From contig NC_056760.1 of assembly GCF_018687715.1 (NCBI RefSeq), positions 40,957,501 through 41,021,500 of the forward strand: 64,000 bases of DNA, in the 5' to 3' direction. Numbering within the stretch: position 1 is the first letter of the stretch; every line of letters starts with the position of its first letter. Below are positions 59,320 to 64,000 of the stretch, piece by piece. The translations under genes and the position numbers were made by a program. The notes beneath the pieces are model-generated. The model worked only from the letters and a program-made list of their open reading frames with translations. It searched no databases and was not told the origin of the DNA. The stretch is from Carya illinoinensis. Taxonomy: Eukaryota; Streptophyta; Magnoliopsida; Fagales; Juglandaceae.

Positions 59320-61660
59320 GCTTAATTATATTTTTATTTAAAAATTATTCTTCTTATTTTTTGAGATGCAAAATTGTTAATTAAGTTTTTATATTCAAGA
59401 TTTTCTAATATCTCATTCTCAATTGACAATATGACTAGTCTATTTAATCTTTTCTGAGACATTGTTGATCTTAGATAAGATTTTATCAATTTTAATTTTG
59501 AAAAACTTCTTTTTACAGAAGCAATAGTAATAGGTTCTGTCAATAAGATTCTATAAGCGATATATGCATTTGAAAAAGAATAAAGTCTTTTTATAAAATT
59601 TAATATATCAATCGAAATGCTTTCTTCTATTTGGTAAAATTTCTTTTAAACTTTTTAGTTCAAAAAATAAATCTAAACCATCAATATCCTATTTCAAAAA
59701 GCTTTCAAGACTAAACACTTTTTTTTTTTTGCAAACTACCATTATCAAGCGATTTCATTTTTTTGAAATAAAATAAAAAAATCAAAAAGATTTTCATATA
59801 TTTGAAATTGTTCAAACCTATTTTGAATTGAAGAAATTGCTTGATCTACTATAAATAAGGAATAATTAATTGTAAAAGATTCTTTAGCAGATTACGTTGT
59901 TTCTTTATTAACATTTTCATCAAACTGTTTTTTTCTATAATTATTCATTTTTCTGTAAATATTGATTCTATTTCCATACTAATTGCAATCTCTTTCGATG
60001 AAATCATAGCAGATTTAAATCCATTTTCTCTATAATTTTGAAAAAAAAAAATAAGACATTTCAACTTATCAATGGCAACATCTATATGCATATCTTTTGA
60101 TTGCATACTTTTACTTACAATATTGACCGCAAATAATATATCATATCATATGGTTATGCCTAATATGAATTCAAAGTTCTTAATTTCATATGCTACCAAA
60201 CAATTAGCTTCACTTTTTATTTTACAATCTTCAGTCATTTTTGCTAGTTGCAATAAAGCTTATCTTATTTGTGAAATTTGAAATTTTATTATTTTGATAC
60301 TTTCAATTCGACTTTCCCAATGTGTTTGTGAGAGTGGCTTAAGAGTTAGAATCGACACATTATCCTGCAAAATTTTCCATCACTTTGTTGATGAAGAAAA
60401 CAAAAAATAAATACGTTGGACTATTCCAAAAAATGAAATAGCTTTAGGACAAGAATTAGCCATATCACATATAACAAAATTAATATTATGACAACCACAT
60501 GGCGTGTAAAATGCTTTGGAGTTTTTATCAAGTAATCCTCTTTGTACCCCTTGCTCTTTGCCTTTCATATTAGACTCATTATCATAATCTTGTCCTCGAA
60601 CATTATTAATATCAAATTCAATATTTTTTTATTGCATCTAGTAATTCATTGAAAATACGTTTTCAATTAGTATCATCTACTTTAATAAATTCTAGAAAAT
60701 GTTCTTCTATTTTTATTAGGCTTGTTAAAATATTAACACATCTTAATACGAGAGACATTTGTTCTTGATGACTTTCATCTGGGATACAATTAAGTATAAT
60801 TGAAAAATATTTTGCTTCTTTCATTTTTTTTAATAATATGATTTTTAAGTTCAATTGCTAGCAAGTGTATTAATTCATTTTGTATATTATGCCCAAGATA
60901 ATGATTATGGATTTCACCATCTTGAATACGTCAAATGTGTTCTTACATTACTTGATCAAACTCATAAATCATCTCAATCAAACTTAAAAATTTTGCATTA
61001 TTTTCTTAGCGGATCTTTTCATTTTGTTCTCGAAATGGTAAATTATTTTTACCAAGGGTTTTTACTACAACAATTATTCACAGTAATACTTTTTTCCAAT
61101 GACCTTTTTCTTTATTAATTTGTTCTTGGACATTTTTATCAATTGTTTTATTTCTTAATAATCTCATTTCTAAATCAAACCAAGCGGTCATATGCTCATT
61201 GGTTGTTTCATGGATTTTAAGCTTAGCACTAAGATTTTTCCAGTTATTGGTTCTTTCATTAACTAGTTGACTTATACTAGGTTTTGAATTAAATAACTTG
61301 CAACAAAAGTAGAATACTCTATTCAAGTCTTTTGATTACACGAACCATTTTCTATCATGTTTCTCCCCATTTGACAAGTTTTGTATATAATATGTAGTAG
61401 AAAAATGTCTAGAATTCTCAGCCTTAGGAAAATTTATATTACTATATCTAATTGGACCATTTTCTATTAATAAATCTCTTAATTTTATATTAACGTGTTC
61501 CCATTGAGCATGGTCATAAATATTTGAAAGAATATAATCAAATATATCCTCAGCATTTTTATTTTCTTCTACACTTTTCACAAATTCTCCAGCAAGAACA
61601 GTAGCAGTACGTGTTTGAGCACTATCCTTAGATCCATTTGGTTGGATTGTTTCATTATCT
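59320..61660 (-). pseudogene. hAT transposase of the TTF-type zinc-finger class, decayed
   Basis: Minus-strand fragments follow the order of plant TTF-type/ZMYM-like hAT proteins: a region with NGEKHDRKWF and VFYFCCKLF (61370-61280), TNNWKNLSAKLKIHETTNEHM (61250-61190), a DUF4371-like stretch (MKEAKYFSIILNCIPDESHQEQMSLVLR) at about 60820-60740, GVQRGLLDKNSKAFYTPCGCHN near 60550-60480, and the C-terminal dimerisation domain (ASVKRSFSKLKLIKSYLRSTMSQKRL) near 59520-59440. Many stops and shifts separate them. Unrelated to the BED-type hAT at 24481. Terminal repeats not found. Confidence 0.85.
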
Positions 61661-62031
61661 CCACATCTTTTTTGTTGTATTTATGGATTTATTATGTTAT
61701 CTTTTGGTCCTTTTTAGTGTATTTCTTGATCATCTATAAATGTTTTGTAATAGCCCGCTAGAAATTCAATTGTGGAATTTCTATTGACTTTAGGAACCTC
61801 GTGAAGACTCTATAAGTTTTCACGAATCTATTAATCATATAGGTTTTTGTCTAACTACATAGTTAGTGTTATTATTTACTATGGTATCAGAAGTGTGTTT
61901 TTTATTATTAAAGATAGTTAGAAGTGTCAAAATGTATTATGGTTTGTGCCATTAGAGTCGGAGAGTTATTTAAAGTCTTATGGCGCAATAACACTTTTTC
62001 ATTATTTCGGGCGAAACGTCTGTTCAAAACT

Positions 62032-62258
62032 GTAGATATTATTGGATAAAAATATCTTAAACTAATTTTGTGTATATTATTGGATAAAAATATTTTAAGC
62101 TAATTTCGTGGATATTATTGGGTAAAAATATTTTGAGTTGATTTTTGTAGATATTATTAGGTAAGAGAGTCCTACACTCCACTCTCACTCCGGGTAAGAG
62201 AGTCCTACACTTAACTCTCACTTCGGGTAAGAGAGTCCTACACTTAACTCTCACTCCA
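62032..62258. repeat. two adjoining tandem arrays (38-bp and 33-bp units)
   Basis: Units starting at 62032, 62070, 62108 and 62147 read g(t)(a/g)(g/t)atattattgg...aatattttaa. Units starting at 62160, 62193 and 62226 read ggtaagagagtcctacac. The 33-bp units keep a frame on the minus strand (RTLLP...VRVKC), which creates a spurious ORF. Confidence 0.88.
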
Positions 62259-63851
62259 GCCTCATCTCTTCCATATCTCATCCATAAGTATCTCCAGCCA
62301 CCCTTCCCTACGAAATTATCTTCATTTACACTTTCCATTAAAAGAATATCAAACACTCTCTCTCGGACAGCTTTTAGGAGTTCTTTTGCACGCCCATTGC
62401 AAAGCTTTTGTAAGTGTTTTATCATAAAGTCTCCTTCACATAAGTTATTTCTTTTTTAGTCTAGTTTACGTGGATATATTATTTGTCTCATTTGAAGATC
62501 ATTTGGTCAGTCAAATATTATGTAAACTATAGAAAGGTCATTCTGGGAGATAAACTGGAGAATATGTTATAGTTTGGAGTTTTTGACCAAGCTAATGGAT
62601 AGATATGGGTCCAAAATTTTTATAGAGTATTTTTAACATGTGTATATGATTATTGGTTAAGGAGTTTTGCATGATTAAAGGTTTTGATGAAATATTTTCT
62701 TATATTTAGAAACTTAGAAACGGGAAGAGGAAAAACAGTTTCTGTTTTGAGAAAGTTTAACTCTTTGGTGGTCTAAACCTATTCCAATGATTTTGATAAT
62801 TTTATTGGAGGATCCTAAGCATCTTATATACATGTTATACTATCATTTTGAAGATATTTGATGTTAGTTTCAAAGATATGAAATTTTATGCAAGGAGATA
62901 TTCAAATAAGCCAAAGTGTGGATGTTCTTGGCTAAATTTATGTTTTGGTTCATTTTTAACCATGTGATCTTGAATTAGAAGCTTATATATGTTTTAGGAC
63001 ATCTTTTTAAACCATGTGATGGTTTATTTTGAAAATCACATATTTATAAGTCATAGATCAAAAGGTTGATCAAAACAAGTTAGAAACAAAAATCAATATA
63101 AATAGCATATGAGAATTTTGGCCCTATGGAGTTTTAATAGTTGTGATTAGTTTTAAATTTTTCTAAATTGATATTTGAGTTGAAGATAAAATTTACATGA
63201 GATATGTAAATTTTGGTGACTTTTGGAGTTAGTATGCAAAATCCTTAAGTTATGGGTAAAACAGTCATTTTCCTACATGTAGAGAGTAAAATGAAAATTT
63301 TACTCTTTAAGTTAGTATTTTTCATATTTCAAGTTATTAGTGATTTAGTGCTAACTTTTAGAATCACTAATTACAGTTCCTCGTTATCGCGCTTGAGGTT
63401 TTATAAAAAACGCGGAGATCGAGGTAAGTTAGCTTTTAACTTACTAGCAGTCTACTGTGTATGTGTGCTAAGTAAAGGAACTACAGTATATGTATGTGTG
63501 TTATAATATATGTCATGCCATGCCAAGTCATCACGTAATTGTTTGTTATACAGAATTTATTCTGTCATCAGTTTTTATCTATTACATAATATATTCTGTC
63601 ATATATTGTTGTACATTACAAATACATCATGCTAAGTATGCCATATATTACATGTATGTCAAGTCATGTAATATTCACTATTGCAAGTATGTCATGTTAA
63701 ATATGTTGTCTATTATATGTTATGCCATGTTACGAAATATTTCTATCTCAAGTTGGTCATGTATTTCAAGTTATGTTCAAGTCACGTTATGTTACGTCAG
63801 GGCTTCAGTCCTTTCATATTTCAGTCACGTTTCATCTTGATTACTTATGTA

Positions 63852-64000
63852 TGGGGTCACAGTAATTGTGATGCATATACTACGTGAGACACAGCAATTG
63901 TGACACGTACAATACATGGGGCCACAACAACTGTGGAGTATGTATTTAAGCAGTTAAAGAATAAGTTTCCGTAGAATACATGGGGCCACAACAACTGTGG
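63852..64000. repeat. tandem repeat with a small palindrome at the right edge
   Basis: The core ggggccacaacaactgtgg at 63917 recurs at 63981, 64 bp apart, with degenerate versions at 63854 and 63884. Each core can form a CCACA/TGTGG hairpin. The array continues beyond the window. Confidence 0.75.

Larger units (their letters stand above)
61746..64000 (+). mobile_element. partial LTR retroelement entering the right edge (LTR-like)
   Basis: TGTAATAGCCCGCTAG at 61746 resembles the start of gypsy-type LTRs. A primer-site-like TGGTATCAGA occurs near 61883 but is not preceded by a CA end, so it is uncertain. The remainder has tandem arrays (62032-62258, 63852-64000), ATG/CATG-rich repetitive sequence (63500-63750) and no coding domain. 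Ends and class cannot be settled because the window stops here. Confidence 0.45.

Noticed and set aside
62057..62425. 122-residue minus-strand ORF with repeated RTLLP units
   Set aside because: It arises from 33-bp tandem repeats, whose length keeps any frame open; inside LTR-like DNA.
1..64000. tRNA, rRNA and CRISPR features
   Set aside because: No cloverleaf-capable tRNA gene, rRNA segment or regularly spaced direct repeats were recognised; the A/B-box unit at 51490 is degenerate.

Overview
This is a nuclear segment of a eudicot plant genome, probably a woody species. GT-AG introns, two long intron-rich housekeeping genes, L1-type LINEs, Ty1-copia and Ty3-gypsy retrotransposons, hAT elements and many small MITEs all point that way. 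The MITE and LINE families look Fagales/Juglandaceae-like to me, but that is a weak inference. Three host genes were recognised: an mRNA capping enzyme (+, 7118-22894, 15 exons visible, 5' exon outside the window or lost), DEX1 (+, 44092-56763, 13 exons, complete) and a small DUF962/Mpo1-like membrane protein (-, 58170-58508, one exon). From memory, the Arabidopsis homologues are adjacent loci (At3g09100, At3g09090, At3g09085), so this looks like a conserved block expanded by transposons.

Layout. 1-4373: 5' half of a degenerate Ty1-copia element on the minus strand (integrase, protease, gag, primer site, 1.3-kb LTR). 4374-7117: AT-rich sequence and a 5'-truncated LINE, probably inside the first intron of the capping-enzyme gene. 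7118-22894: capping enzyme. Its introns hold TTA/TAA-flanked MITEs, two antisense LINE fragments, a long hairpin and a TRIM element with a promoter-like insert. 23600-38650: an Ac/hAT-type transposon (transposase pseudogene, minus strand). Its inferred 5'-UTR intron was invaded by a copia LTR, which was in turn invaded by a Tekay-like Ty3-gypsy element. 38650-44090: AT-rich intergenic DNA with two MITEs, a 157-bp minisatellite split by a 1.8-kb insertion, and the DEX1 upstream region. 44092-56763: DEX1, carrying an antisense LINE (with its own MITE) in intron 3, a SINE-like unit and a long CT microsatellite in intron 7, and a sense LINE with a clear target-site duplication in intron 8. Part of that LINE was later tandemly duplicated. 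57230-64000: spacer, the DUF962 gene, a decayed TTF-type hAT transposase, and the start of another LTR retroelement rich in tandem repeats.

Host functions. The capping enzyme has an RNA 5'-triphosphatase domain ([10 protein letters not shown]) followed by a guanylyltransferase domain (KADG lysine), so it caps nascent mRNA in the nucleus. DEX1 is a secretory/membrane protein with calcium-loop repeats needed for pollen exine patterning. The DUF962 protein is a short ER-type membrane protein. Nothing ties the three into one pathway; they are linked by position only.

No new gene system is convincing here. The more unusual items are a likely spliced 95-bp intron between gag and protease in the gypsy element, the hAT > copia LTR > gypsy nest with one deletion across two element boundaries, the TRIM with a captured promoter-like segment, and a 27-bp duplication that copies a splice acceptor in DEX1.
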